The notes: generated from the sequence alone by a model not told the origin. Numbered from the stretch's first letter, positions 55,222-64,000 are shown. The stretch is 64,000 bases of DNA from Lactiplantibacillus paraplantarum (GCF_003641145.1 NZ_CP032744.1:992001-1056000), one strand, 5' to 3'. Program-made: numbers and translations.

Positions 55222-56044
55222 CCTAATCCGACCTCCGGGGCTGGGTGCCAATTGCTGGAACGCAGCCGACGTCGATTTGAGCTAACGCCCAACCCGCGTC
55301 ATCTCAAATACGAGTCTTATTCTAAGCCGGAAGTAACCCACTTCCAGCTAAGAATAATTTGGCTACTGAGCATTGTCACCCAGCCCCTCCGGTCTAAAAG
55401 CCTGTGAGGGACCACGGGTTGAAGCCGAGCATTGGCTGGCCAACGGATTAATGTGGTCTTGGCATTAGTCCGTTGGCGTAGCAAGCACAGGCTTCAGTGG
55501 CACAGAGCACGTTTCGGTAAGCCGCTCGAATGGCAGATAAACGGCCACTTAACTTGGTACAATTGCTCGTGGTATATTCTGATATTGGAACTTCAATTAA
55601 ACACTAAGTTATCATTGACTATTTTTAATACTAGTATCGTAATTTAGAATCAGACAAACTATCACAATAGCATTATCAGTCTGACAGTTGAATGACAAAA
55701 TTACTGATCGTGAAAAGCAACGACTAGTTCATCAAAAATGGGTACATTTATGTCTGCCATTCGAATACTATCCCGACTGGAAGGCGTTTCGGCCAATGCT
55801 CAGCATTTCAAGAGTGTGAGGTCCAACCGGGTTGGGTTGAGGATTAGCCTAGCGATGTTGCTAAGCGGGTGGTCTTCCCCGATTGGCAATATTGTGTAGC
55901 TAACCGCAGACCCAGGTTGGCCCGAACACGTTTCGACAATATGGCATGCCTATAGAAGACCAGTATTTAAGACGTGGGTTTCGGCTTAAATCTGTGTCCA
56001 CCGCGTTCCAGCAATTGGCAGAAATGCCTGGAAGTCGGCGTAGG
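55222..56044 (+). repeat. Structured repeat element, copy B, with terminal inverted repeats
   Basis: An 823-bp non-coding element bounded by 42-base inverted repeats (55222-55263 and 56003-56044, about 33 of 42 positions pairing; the inner 18 bases TGCCAATTGCTGGAACGC are identical). Internal stems include 55237-55247/55377-55387, 55317-55333/55341-55357 and 55439-55453/55463-55477. It is homologous to the minus-strand copy at 43905-44597. It may be a foldback mobile element or a gene for a large structured RNA. Confidence 0.72.
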
Positions 56045-56323
56045 ACGCAGTTAATTAGGCAGGTTTACGCTAACTCGAATTGTTTCCAGCGGGCCCAAAC
56101 TGGCTGCTTTTGACCTTAACTGTTTGGCACGTTTTAATCATGATTCATGACAGATTAATTAGCACAACGCGTGGGCCACTGATCATTACTCACAAGTGGC
56201 TGTCATATGTACTCGGATGTGACCATGCCGGCGTAAATTCACCGTGTAAACCAACATTGTAGCTCTGCTAACTTATTAGAATTACGATACAATCGACCTG
56301 CAACTCATATTGTGTAGGGGGCG
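56045..56323. other. Intergenic region before the secreted protein gene
   Basis: About 280 bases without a convincing gene. AGGGGGCG before 56324 is the ribosome site of the next gene. No clear promoter pair is visible. Confidence 0.4.
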
Positions 56324-57778
56324 ATGAGAGTGAGATTAAGAGGGCGCTGGTTATTGGGACTATTATTAGGGATGGGGTTATGGGGTGAAATAACGGTTCA
56401 AGCGGCGACTGACATGGTTCGTTGGCCGGTGGTACAAAGCTTGACCCCTCGTAATTGTGAACTTAAAGCTAAACAAACCCGACTATATCAACTAAATTAT
56501 GCAACCATGCAAGTTACACCACGCGGGATTGCCCGGACTACTAAAAAATGGCAACGAACTGGGCAAGTGATGCTAACCCAAAACGGTCGGCTAGTGACTT
56601 ACTGGCAAGTACATCAGCTGCGTTCTAATCAATCCGGTTGGGTCATTGCCGCCAATGTTCAAGTAACTGGGACGCGTGCTAATGATATTGTCACGCCTAA
56701 GCGACAACCAATGCATCCAGTGACTCAGTATCAACAAGTAGCTGCGGTAACTAAAACGGTAACTAAAACTAGCTACTTGTCACTGAAAGGTGCGGGGCGT
56801 TATACCACCAACCGGATTTTATTCCACCCAACGGCTGCGTACGTGGCAACGCAGGGAATGCAAAGCCGACCAGACAAGTTGATGCAAAGTGGCGGCTACC
56901 GCGACCATTATCATTTTAAAACGGCGCTATATTTGCCTCAACAACTGGGAAGTCGGACGTTAAATGACCCTCAGAGTGCGACCTTTTCAGCTGATAACCG
57001 CTACTTGTACGTTATGTACGTCAATGATCAGCAAGTTGCGGGTGCCGACCAGACTGGCTGGGTCGTACGCTATGATTGGCAACGGTTGATGGCTTTAGGT
57101 GCGGGGCAATCAGGTAAGATGGCGATGTTAAGAGTTGCAGCGGCCCACCAATTTGATGGGACCATGACAGCCTTTGACCGGCGGGTATTGGCTGCCATTG
57201 AAGTGGGACCGGAATTTACGGCTGGGCATGTGCAATCCTTGGCTCTGAATCCCAAAACGAACGAACTTTGGTTTATTGCATCTACGGCAAGTAATCAGTT
57301 AGCAAGCGTTGCCCGATTAAATCCGCAGTCCTTAACGCCGGATCTTAAGATTGCTTTCGCAACGGGTAGCGGGCGCCTAGGTGACGAACTAACTTTTGAT
57401 CGCGCCGGTCGGGCCTATTACTGGACCCATGCGAGCCAGTTGCGCAATGGAAAAGTTAATCTTTATCGGGGGACTATTAGTCCGTCGACCGGTGTGCACT
57501 TTGAACAAGTGTCACAAGGACTGGCTAATAATCCCGGCTTTTTTGCACAGTCGATGGGCTATAACGAGGTAACGGGCCGCCTATATCTCGTTGCTGATGA
57601 GAGCATTACGTCTATTCCGGCGGCTCAATTGGGTCATTTGACGGCTAGTCAGGTCGGCGAGGCTAATTTTGCTGGTGATCGTGAATTTGAAGGGTTAGTC
57701 TTCATGCATCGTAAAGATGTGGGCTTCTTGCTGACGAATCGTGGGATTGAAATGATGCGGATTGTCGTTGATAAGTAG
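56324..57778 (+). CDS. Secreted protein with propeller-like repeats
   Basis: A 484-residue exported protein. Residues 1-28 are a signal peptide (GRWLLGLLLGMGLWGEITVQ, cleavage after QAA). Residues about 40-125 resemble the SH3-like wall domains of lactobacilli. From about residue 160 there are repeated patterns such as PQSATFSADNRYLYVMYV, VQSLALNPKTNELWFIAS and GYNEVTGRLYLVADES, which suggest a beta-propeller. No catalytic motif is seen. It stands alone, with a terminator. Confidence 0.8.
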   Translation: MRVRLRGRWLLGLLLGMGLWGEITVQAATDMVRWPVVQSLTPRNCELKAKQTRLYQLNYATMQVTPRGIARTTKKWQRTGQVMLTQNGRLVTYWQVHQLRSNQSGWVIAANVQVTGTRANDIVTPKRQPMHPVTQYQQVAAVTKTVTKTSYLSLKGAGRYTTNRILFHPTAAYVATQGMQSRPDKLMQSGGYRDHYHFKTALYLPQQLGSRTLNDPQSATFSADNRYLYVMYVNDQQVAGADQTGWVVRYDWQRLMALGAGQSGKMAMLRVAAAHQFDGTMTAFDRRVLAAIEVGPEFTAGHVQSLALNPKTNELWFIASTASNQLASVARLNPQSLTPDLKIAFATGSGRLGDELTFDRAGRAYYWTHASQLRNGKVNLYRGTISPSTGVHFEQVSQGLANNPGFFAQSMGYNEVTGRLYLVADESITSIPAAQLGHLTASQVGEANFAGDREFEGLVFMHRKDVGFLLTNRGIEMMRIVVDK

Positions 57779-57792
57779 CCGTTTAAGCATAT

Positions 57793-57842
57793 AAAATCGC
57801 CATCATCTAGACATAGTGAAACTAGATGGTGGCGATTTTTAA
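57793..57842. terminator. Bidirectional terminator
   Basis: AAAATCGCCATCATCTAG pairs with CTAGATGGTGGCGATTTT with one mismatch, around a 10-base loop, with T-runs at both ends. It separates the secreted protein gene from the convergent MucBP gene. Confidence 0.92.
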
Positions 57843-57896
57843 GTTGGTTTAAAATAGCGAGAAGACTACTGGGAAAAATATTAATGCCCGTGAATC

Positions 57897-58922
57897 TTAA
57901 GCAAAGGGTGGGTCTAATTTAGTTAAGTAGCGACCAGGCAAGTAACCTTGGTCCTGAAGTCGATACCAGACAACCCCATTATCATCAGCCATTCGTTCAA
58001 TAAGATTGACGGTGTCGCCATGGCTCACAGTCGTTAAGTAACGACCATACGGTTCAATGTAGGTATGGACCTGTTTGCCAGGGACAAAGCTGACGACGCC
58101 AGTCTGCCGCACTGGGCGTTGATTTTGGACGCGATAGCCGGCTGGTAGTTTGAGCAATAAATTATCGCCCGTGGTTAACTGCAGATGGGTCTCCGGAATC
58201 CACTGGTCATCACCAATCGAATACCAAGTTTCATGGGTAACTAGGCGCACTCGCATGTACGTTTTGTAAGTGCTGCCGGGTTGGAGCTTAGTCAAATAGT
58301 TGGTCGTGGTCGCCCCAGGATAAGGGTAGACCGCAGTCAACTGATTGATTTGGATAAAACCAGTACTAAGGTCCGTTTGCTGCCAGTTTTGATTACGGTA
58401 GAAGAAGAGCACTGTCTTTGAGGTGGTCGTGTATTCACCGGTGACGTCCCCAACGGATCGGAGCAGTTTAAAGCCAGCAACAGTTGGCGCGGTGACTTCG
58501 TAAGGGGTTCCTAATTGCCCCCGGTACATTGTCGGCCGACCAATCAGCTCGCGTCGGTCAATATCGTAGGCGTACATCCAGATCGGTTGGCCGGCTTGAC
58601 GTTCGTAAGTTAACGTAATGCTAGCTTGCGGCGTTGTAAACCAGCGGGTCAGTCCTTCAATATGGACGAGGTGATAACCAGCGATATTAACAGCTGGTAA
58701 GTGAATTTCTTCACCGATAGTTCCAGCAATCATATCGGCAGCCTGTAATTCGTTACCGTCTTGGTCAAGGTGATGGACAAGAATTAGCGCTTCCGTTTGG
58801 TTAACAGCGGGAGTCGCAGTATCTTGAGCGGTAATCGCCCGTGGCGTGGCGGTTGTTTCGTCAACGACTTCTGTGCTATTTAAGGCTTGTAGCATATTTT
58901 TGAGCCGATCGAGAAATGACAC
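57897..58922 (-). CDS. MucBP-domain protein without signal peptide
   Basis: A 341-residue protein with two MucBP-like modules (LILVHHLDQDGNEL about residues 46-105; IWMYAYDIDRRELIGRPTMY about 112-175) and SH3-like segments after them (about 190-250 and 270-341). Such modules normally sit in secreted adhesins, but here the N-terminus SFLDRLKNMLQALNSTE is an amphipathic helix with no signal peptide and there is no LPxTG anchor. GTG 58922 follows AAAGGAGTGGTCAC. Its location and ligand are open questions. Confidence 0.82.
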   Translation of the reverse strand: MSFLDRLKNMLQALNSTEVVDETTATPRAITAQDTATPAVNQTEALILVHHLDQDGNELQAADMIAGTIGEEIHLPAVNIAGYHLVHIEGLTRWFTTPQASITLTYERQAGQPIWMYAYDIDRRELIGRPTMYRGQLGTPYEVTAPTVAGFKLLRSVGDVTGEYTTTSKTVLFFYRNQNWQQTDLSTGFIQINQLTAVYPYPGATTTNYLTKLQPGSTYKTYMRVRLVTHETWYSIGDDQWIPETHLQLTTGDNLLLKLPAGYRVQNQRPVRQTGVVSFVPGKQVHTYIEPYGRYLTTVSHGDTVNLIERMADDNGVVWYRLQDQGYLPGRYLTKLDPPFA

Positions 58923-59062
58923 GTGACCACTCCTTTCATTAATAAATTAATTATCACTAGTATAACGCATTCACGACGGTTCTGGCACGTCTTAAATAAA
59001 ATGTAAAATACCGACTTGATAAGACGTGTATACTGATATTTAATTACAGGGGGCGTTAACGG

Positions 59063-59953
59063 ATGAACTTGAAACAATTACAATATTTTTTGGCAGTCGC
59101 CGAAGAAGGACAAATGACGGCCGCTGCTAAGCGATTACATGTTGCACAGCCACCGTTGAGTTATCAGATCAAGCAACTAGAACTGGAACTGGGGGTCACG
59201 CTCTTTAATCGGTTGCCACAAGGTGTGACGGTCACCGAGGCTGGCAAATTATTGGTGGGATATGCCCAACAACTTACCCAACTATCGGCGACGGCAGAAA
59301 ATAAGGTGCGTGCCTTGGCGCATGGCATTACGGGGACGATTAATCTGGGTACGGTGTCATCGTCGGCAGGAGTGATACCCAATCCAGCATTATTAAAGTG
59401 GTTGGCCCAACATCCAGATGTGCAACTAGCCATTACAGAAGGCAATACGTATGAATTGTTAGATGATTTGCATAAGCGGTTACTGGACGCGGCGGTGTTA
59501 CGAACGCCGTTTAACGCGCAGCATTTAGTCTGTCGTTATTTTCCAGCAGAACGAATGGCGGCGGTTATCCCTAAACGATATACTCAGTTTGAAAAACGGC
59601 GGCAATTACGATTAAGTGACCTCGCAACGTTACCATTGATCAAATACCGGCGTTTTAATGAATTATTTCACGTCGCTTTTCTGGAAGCTGCGGTTACGCC
59701 AACCTACATTATGACTTGCGATGATGCCCGAACGGCGATGCACTGGGCGAGCCATCAGGTAGGCGTTGCCCTTGTTCCCCGTTCATTAGCAGAGACGTAT
59801 GACGGTGGTGATGTCTTGATTCGTTCATTGGCCGACCATCGTTTTGAGACGCGGCTTGCCTTGACGACTACGACTGAAGCGTTGGCGACACCGTTAGTAG
59901 CGGGCTTGATGGCTCAATTTAAGCAGGCGCAACCGCTAGACAAGTTTAATTAA
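59063..59953 (+). CDS. LysR-family transcriptional regulator
   Basis: A 296-residue LysR protein. Residues 1-60 are the winged helix-turn-helix (MNLKQLQYFLAVAEEGQMTA, then LHVAQPPLSYQIKQLELELG). The rest is the periplasmic-binding-like effector domain (TINLGTVSSSAGVIP). It is divergent from the MucBP gene and precedes a TauE/SafE exporter; LysR genes often control such neighbours. The effector is unknown. Confidence 0.93.
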   Translation: MNLKQLQYFLAVAEEGQMTAAAKRLHVAQPPLSYQIKQLELELGVTLFNRLPQGVTVTEAGKLLVGYAQQLTQLSATAENKVRALAHGITGTINLGTVSSSAGVIPNPALLKWLAQHPDVQLAITEGNTYELLDDLHKRLLDAAVLRTPFNAQHLVCRYFPAERMAAVIPKRYTQFEKRRQLRLSDLATLPLIKYRRFNELFHVAFLEAAVTPTYIMTCDDARTAMHWASHQVGVALVPRSLAETYDGGDVLIRSLADHRFETRLALTTTTEALATPLVAGLMAQFKQAQPLDKFN

Positions 59954-60172
59954 TTTGCCATCTAAAAATTTAATCACAGTAAAAAGACGAATACCCGATT
60001 TGACGGGATTGTTAACGCTTGCGCTGGCGATTAATTGTTAGATCACTTGAATGTTGAATTGTCGCTAAGGCCTTTCACATCAGTCAGTAGCGTACCTTCA
60101 TTGAATAATTAGATGTGGTCACCATTAAATGGTACACTAACAGTTGAAACTTAAAGGGTGAAGGTGAATAAA

Positions 60173-61018
60173 ATGATTTATTCGTTAGGGCTGATGCTCG
60201 GTGTTGGGGTAATTGCCGGGATTTTTGGGGCCATTTTAGGTATCGGTGGTGGTATGATCGTTACGCCGATTCTGACACTGGGTCTGGGACTAGATATCAA
60301 GTATGCGATTGGGGCCAGTATTATTGCCGTGATTGCAACGAGTTCCGGTTCCACGATTGCTTATTTACGTGATGAGATGTTGAACTTACGGGTTGCCATG
60401 TTTCTTGAAATTGCGACCACGGTTGGTGCCGTCCTCGGTGCGGTACTGACTGGGGTGCTGAACGCGACTTTCTTATATTTCTTATTTGGTGCGCTACTAG
60501 TGTTTACCACGTACAATATGATTCGCAAGTTAATGAGTAAGAACGGTGAATTACCGTCAGTCAAAGACGATAAGTTAGCGACGCAGCTGAATTTGAATGG
60601 GACTTATTACGATAAGGCGCTCAACAAGCAAGTTGATTATCAGGTTGAAAACGTGCCGGGTGGCTTTTCCATGATGTTCGGAGCCGGCTTTGCCAGTGGT
60701 TTGCTCGGAATCGGGAGTGGTGCTTTCAAGGTACTCGCTATGGATACGATCATGCATATGCCGCTTAAACCATCATCAGCGACTTCTAACCTGATGATGG
60801 GTGTTACGGCAGCAGCGAGCGCGATGGTCTACTTCTTTAATGGCTCGATCAAGCCCGGAATCGCGGCACCGTTGGCAATCGGGATTATCGTCGGTGCCTT
60901 GATTGGCTCACGGATCATGACGCGACTCAAGCCCCGGTTGATTCGGATGATTTTTGTGCCTGTGATGCTCTATCTGGGGATTCAAATGATTGCTAAGGGA
61001 TTCGGGGTGACGATCTAA
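60173..61018 (+). CDS. TauE/SafE family sulfite/anion exporter
   Basis: A 281-residue membrane protein with about eight helices. The repeated motif GAILGIGGGMIVTPILTLG and, in the second half, GFASGLLGIGSGAFKVLAMD is the hallmark of TauE/SafE proteins. ATG 60173 has AAGGTG seven bases ahead; a GTG at 60158 is also in frame. It overlaps the DUF1634 gene by one base, so the pair is co-translated. The substrate is unknown. Confidence 0.93.
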   Translation: MIYSLGLMLGVGVIAGIFGAILGIGGGMIVTPILTLGLGLDIKYAIGASIIAVIATSSGSTIAYLRDEMLNLRVAMFLEIATTVGAVLGAVLTGVLNATFLYFLFGALLVFTTYNMIRKLMSKNGELPSVKDDKLATQLNLNGTYYDKALNKQVDYQVENVPGGFSMMFGAGFASGLLGIGSGAFKVLAMDTIMHMPLKPSSATSNLMMGVTAAASAMVYFFNGSIKPGIAAPLAIGIIVGALIGSRIMTRLKPRLIRMIFVPVMLYLGIQMIAKGFGVTI

Positions 61019-61398
61019 TGGATAATCAAAAACCAACTAAAGCCCAAGAGATGCATGCCGTTGAAATGATGATTGGTTATATTTTAAGAATTGGTGTCAT
61101 CGTGTCAGCGATTGTGATCATTATTGGGATGCTTCTGATGTTAATTGAAGGCAATGGCGGCTACGCGAATGGTATGGAACCCCACACGGTTGCTGATATT
61201 CTAGCCGGTATTGTGGCGCTTAAACCGTATGCCGTGATTATGTTAGGTCTATTTCTATTGATTTTAACGCCAACATTGCGGGTCGCCGTTTCGATTTACG
61301 CTTTTGCAGTAGAAAAAGATCAGCTATATGTTTGGATTACGACGGTCGTTCTGGTTATTTTAATTGTAGCGTCAGTAATTGGCTATTTAGGTAATTAA
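61018..61398 (+). CDS. DUF1634 membrane protein
   Basis: A 126-residue protein with three membrane helices (ILRIGVIVSAIVIIIGMLLM, AVIMLGLFLLILTPTLRVAV, WITTVVLVILIVASVIGYLG) and the segment TPTLRVAVSIYAFAVEKDQL typical of DUF1634. This family is regularly found beside TauE/SafE exporters and may be an accessory subunit. Confidence 0.92.
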   Translation: MDNQKPTKAQEMHAVEMMIGYILRIGVIVSAIVIIIGMLLMLIEGNGGYANGMEPHTVADILAGIVALKPYAVIMLGLFLLILTPTLRVAVSIYAFAVEKDQLYVWITTVVLVILIVASVIGYLGN

Positions 61399-61607
61399 AC
61401 CTAGAATTAAGCGTTTGAAAGTGTCCCGATGATTTGAGCTTGCCGCAGGTCGATGTCAGATTGACCGTTGTTAATAAACGGGAAAGCATTCAAAAGCTGT
61501 TGCAATAATAATTGGGGGGCCATTGGGCTAACGTCATGGATGTGCTGACAATTGTTAGCGGTTGACGATCACGTTATTATAATTAGTAAAGTCATTTAAA
61601 TAATAAG

Positions 61608-61641
61608 AGAATGCTGATAAAAAATCAGCATTCTTTTTTTA
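61608..61641 (+). terminator. Terminator
   Basis: AGAATGCTGA and TCAGCATTCT form a 10-bp perfect stem around TAAAAAA, followed by seven T residues. It is 210 bases after the DUF1634 gene; a TATAAT at 61578-61583 just before it may also start a very short transcript. Confidence 0.9.
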
Positions 61642-61880
61642 TTGACGTGCTTTTAGCTGTTTTGACTAACCCTAAAAAGTCTAATTATCGTCAAAATTGG
61701 ATTGATTTGAATTATTTATTAAGAAAAATTGCCGATTGTGTTCACTTGATAATTGAACATTTATATGGGACTATAAACGTTGATAAACATGTGTTTTAAG
61801 TGATGCTTGATAAAGCAGATAATATCGATTAACCAGAATAATTAAGACAATTATGACGAAATAATGATAAAAATTAGAGT

Positions 61881-61908
61881 TTGGGATTGATTTTAATTTA
61901 TTTATAAT
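61881..61908 (+). promoter_or_regulatory. Probable oppA promoter
   Basis: TTGGGA, 16 bases, then TATAAT (61903-61908), about 70 bases ahead of the oppA start. The long leader has no clear riboswitch. Confidence 0.5.
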
Positions 61909-61976
61909 ATACAATTACTTTAACTTTTCGAGGGAAAAGCACACACAGACTATTTTAAAGTTAGGGGTTGGGTTAT

Positions 61977-63620
61977 ATGAATTTCAAAACAGCTGCAAAA
62001 GTAACCGTCGTTGCCGGCGCATCCGTACTATTCTTAGCTGCTTGTGGCTCAAGCAAGAGTTCTTCAAGTTCTAAGCAAACGGCCAATTGGACCGAATCAG
62101 CGGAATTACCAACAATGGACATTTCTAAGTCCACCGACGTGGTTAGTTCGAACGCGTTGAATAACACCAATGAAGGGTTATACCGTCTCGGTAAGAACGG
62201 TAAGGTTACACCCGGAATTGCAAAATCCACTAAAGTTACTAATGGTGGGAAGACATATACGTTCACTTTACGGAAGAACGCAAAATGGAGTAACGGGGAT
62301 AAAGTTACCGCTAAAGATTTCGTTTATGGTTGGCAACGAACCGTTAATCCTAAGACTGCGTCACAATACGCATACTTATATTCAGGGATTAAGAACGCCG
62401 ACGACATCGTCAATGGTAAGAAGCCCGTTTCAAGCTTAGGGATTAAAGCCGATGGCGATTACAAGTTGACGGTCACGTTGGACAAGCCAATTGCTTACTT
62501 TGACAAACTGATGGGCTTCATCAACTTCTTCCCACAAAATGAAAAAGTGGTTAAGAAGTATGGCTCTAAATATGGGACGAGCAGCAAGGCCATGGTTTAT
62601 AACGGCCCTTACAAGATGACTGGTTGGACGGGGACAAACCTTTCTTGGACCTTGAAGAAGAACAATGATTACTGGGATAAGAAAGCTGTCAAGATGGATA
62701 GCATCAAGTACCAAGTTGTCAAGGATGCTTCGACTGGCTTGAACTTGTTTAACTCTAATAAGGTTGATTACACAACCCTTTCGAGTGAACAAGTCAAGAA
62801 CTATAAGAATGATAAGAACTACTTAGTTCGGAAGACGGCCTCGACTTTCTATATTGAATTTAACCGTAAGGACAGCGATGCGACATTGGCGAAGGCTTTC
62901 AAGAATCAAAAAATTCGTCAAGCCTTGTCATTGGCTATCAACCGGAAGTCATATGTAAACAATACCTTGGGCAACGGTTCAACCGTTTCTAAAGGGTATG
63001 TTTCTGAAGACTTAGCTAAGAACCCAACGACTGGTAAGGACTTTACGACCGATGCCGCTGTTCCTTCTGCAGTCGACTACGACTTAACGAAAGCTAAGAA
63101 GTTGTGGAAAGAAGGAATGAAAGAAATTGGCGAAACAAAGCTGAATGTTAAGCTACTTTCTGACGATACTGATGGTGGTAAGAAGACGACTGAATTTATT
63201 CAAGGTGCTTGGGAGAAATTGCCTGGTCTGACTGTTACTAACCAGAACGTGCCATTCAAGACCCGTCTCCAACGGTCACAAAATGGTAACTTCGATACAG
63301 TGGTCTCTGCCTGGAACGCTGACTTCACTGATCCAATTTCCTTCTTGTCACTCTTCACGTCTGACAACTCATACAACAATGGGAAGTACGACAGTGCCGC
63401 TTACGACGCTGCTGTGAAGAAAGCTGAAGGGGCCGATGCCAACAACAAGACGGCTCGCTGGGCTGACATGGTCGCTGCCGAAAAGCAATTGATGAATGAT
63501 CAAGGGGTCATCCCAATTTATCAACAAGCTTCAGCAACGTTGACACGAAGTGATCTGAAGGGCATCATCTACAACACTGCGGGCTCTAACTACAACTTCA
63601 AGTACATGTCCGTTAAATAA
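61977..63620 (+). CDS. oppA: Oligopeptide ABC transporter substrate-binding lipoprotein
   Basis: A 547-residue extracellular peptide-binding lipoprotein. The signal peptide ends at the lipobox LAAC (Cys23), followed by a Ser/Lys linker. TYTFTLRKNAKWSNGDKVTA and FVYGWQRTVNP are the SBP family 5 signature, and IRQALSLAINRKSYV is typical of OppA. ATG 61977 follows TAGGGGTTGGG. It captures peptides for uptake through the permease genes that begin at 63776. Confidence 0.95.
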   Translation: MNFKTAAKVTVVAGASVLFLAACGSSKSSSSSKQTANWTESAELPTMDISKSTDVVSSNALNNTNEGLYRLGKNGKVTPGIAKSTKVTNGGKTYTFTLRKNAKWSNGDKVTAKDFVYGWQRTVNPKTASQYAYLYSGIKNADDIVNGKKPVSSLGIKADGDYKLTVTLDKPIAYFDKLMGFINFFPQNEKVVKKYGSKYGTSSKAMVYNGPYKMTGWTGTNLSWTLKKNNDYWDKKAVKMDSIKYQVVKDASTGLNLFNSNKVDYTTLSSEQVKNYKNDKNYLVRKTASTFYIEFNRKDSDATLAKAFKNQKIRQALSLAINRKSYVNNTLGNGSTVSKGYVSEDLAKNPTTGKDFTTDAAVPSAVDYDLTKAKKLWKEGMKEIGETKLNVKLLSDDTDGGKKTTEFIQGAWEKLPGLTVTNQNVPFKTRLQRSQNGNFDTVVSAWNADFTDPISFLSLFTSDNSYNNGKYDSAAYDAAVKKAEGADANNKTARWADMVAAEKQLMNDQGVIPIYQQASATLTRSDLKGIIYNTAGSNYNFKYMSVK

Positions 63621-63677
63621 TGATGTAAATCCACAAAAAAGTGTGTGTGCTTTAACTGAATGAATGTGAAGCAAAGG

Positions 63678-63717
63678 GGTAAGGATTGACACATTGTTAA
63701 TCCTTACCATTTTGTTT
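63678..63717 (+). terminator. Intercistronic hairpin between oppA and oppB
   Basis: GGTAAGGATT and AATCCTTACC form a 10-bp perfect stem followed by ATTTTGTTTT. It probably acts as a partial terminator or RNA stabiliser, giving more OppA than permease. Confidence 0.75.
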
Positions 63718-63775
63718 TATAATGAGGGATGTCATTATTTTTTAAGTTGATTTTAATAGAATGCGAGGAATTCTC

Positions 63776-64000
63776 ATGAGAAAGTATCTTTTAAAGCGGA
63801 TATTTTACTTGTTCCTGACATTATTCATTGTGGCGACTGCCACGTTCTTCTTGATGAAGTTAATGCCCGGAACACCGCTGCAAAATGAAGCTAAATTGAC
63901 GCCTAGTGAAAAGGCATCGATTTTAGCCCAATATGGGTTGGATAAGCCCGTATGGTTGCAATACTTCATTTATATTGGCGGAATCTTCAAAGGGAGCTTA
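63776..64000 (+). CDS. oppB: Oligopeptide ABC transporter permease, 3' end outside the window
   Basis: The first 75 codons of an OppB-type permease. MRKYLLKRIFYLFLTLFIVA starts the first membrane helix, followed by MKLMPGTPL and the segment AQYGLDKPVWLQYFIYIGGI, standard for OppB/DppB permeases. GCGAGGAATTCTC is the ribosome site. It follows oppA in the expected order; the rest of the operon lies beyond base 64000. Confidence 0.9.
   Translation, partial: MRKYLLKRIFYLFLTLFIVATATFFLMKLMPGTPLQNEAKLTPSEKASILAQYGLDKPVWLQYFIYIGGIFKGSL

Larger units (their letters stand above)
61399..61976. other. Intergenic region upstream of oppA
   Basis: About 580 bases without a convincing gene. A 62-codon ORF beginning at 61611 starts inside the terminator hairpin and has no ribosome site. 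The region holds the terminator at 61608-61641 and the oppA promoter near 61881-61908. Confidence 0.55.

Noticed and set aside
61611..61799. Sixty-two-codon plus-strand ORF upstream of oppA
   Set aside because: Its ATG lies in the stem of a terminator, there is no ribosome site, and the sequence is AT-rich with no family resemblance.
63686..63723. TTGACA and TATAAT between oppA and oppB as an internal promoter
   Set aside because: The spacing is 26 bases, far outside the working range, and TTGACA lies inside the hairpin.

Overview
The window looks like a chromosomal segment of a Lactiplantibacillus (Lactobacillus) plantarum-group lactic acid bacterium. This rests on strong GGAGG ribosome sites, frequent GTG/TTG starts, an L-2-hydroxyisocaproate dehydrogenase, small DUF1659/DUF2922 genes, MucBP modules, CcpA (cre) sites and an IS30 element close to what I remember of ISLpl1. 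No database search was possible, so species and family names come from recognition of the protein sequences. I found no rRNA, tRNA or CRISPR array.

Region 1 (1-21.5 kb) is the late half of a siphovirus prophage, all on the plus strand and in canonical order: portal (cut by the window edge), ClpP-like prohead protease, HK97-type capsid, four head-tail connector/completion genes, major tail protein, tail chaperone pair with a -1 slippery heptamer, tape measure with a tail-lysozyme domain, Dit, Tal, a repeat-rich fibre, a BppU-like baseplate protein, small accessory ORFs, then endolysin, XhlA-like protein and holin. Terminase, integrase and the early region lie outside. The prophage end is probably between 21.4 and 21.5 kb. 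Two lipoprotein genes on the minus strand follow and could be host or lysogenic-conversion genes.

Region 2 (24-36 kb) is host DNA: a universal stress protein, an orphan PTS IIC-like membrane protein overlapping a DUF915-type hydrolase, a tiny basic secreted peptide, a cre-controlled short transcription unit, glutamate dehydrogenase, a membrane-anchored serine hydrolase, UDP-GlcNAc 2-epimerase, a BrkB/YihY protein and an aquaporin-family channel with an altered second NPA motif. An IS30 element sits at 36.3-37.4 kb.

Region 3 (37.5-43.7 kb) carries a minus-strand operon of a sigma-70-like factor plus three very small proteins (including DUF1659 and DUF2922). It faces a ComK-like gene, followed by recX, a DUF402 phosphatase, a secreted NlpC/P60 hydrolase, an XRE regulator and a lone Phd/YefM-like protein.

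Region 4 (43.7-56.3 kb) is bracketed by two diverged, oppositely oriented copies of a non-coding element of about 0.7-0.8 kb with terminal inverted repeats and conserved internal stems. One copy abuts the stump of a serine hydrolase gene. Between them lie hicD, an AI-2E family permease, tagD, a cre-controlled gluconate operon (gnd-gntK-gntP), a disulfide oxidoreductase-like flavoprotein and prfC.

Region 5 (56.3-64 kb) has a secreted propeller-like protein, a MucBP protein without a signal peptide, a LysR regulator next to a TauE/SafE-DUF1634 pair, and the start of an oligopeptide ABC transporter operon (oppA, partial oppB).
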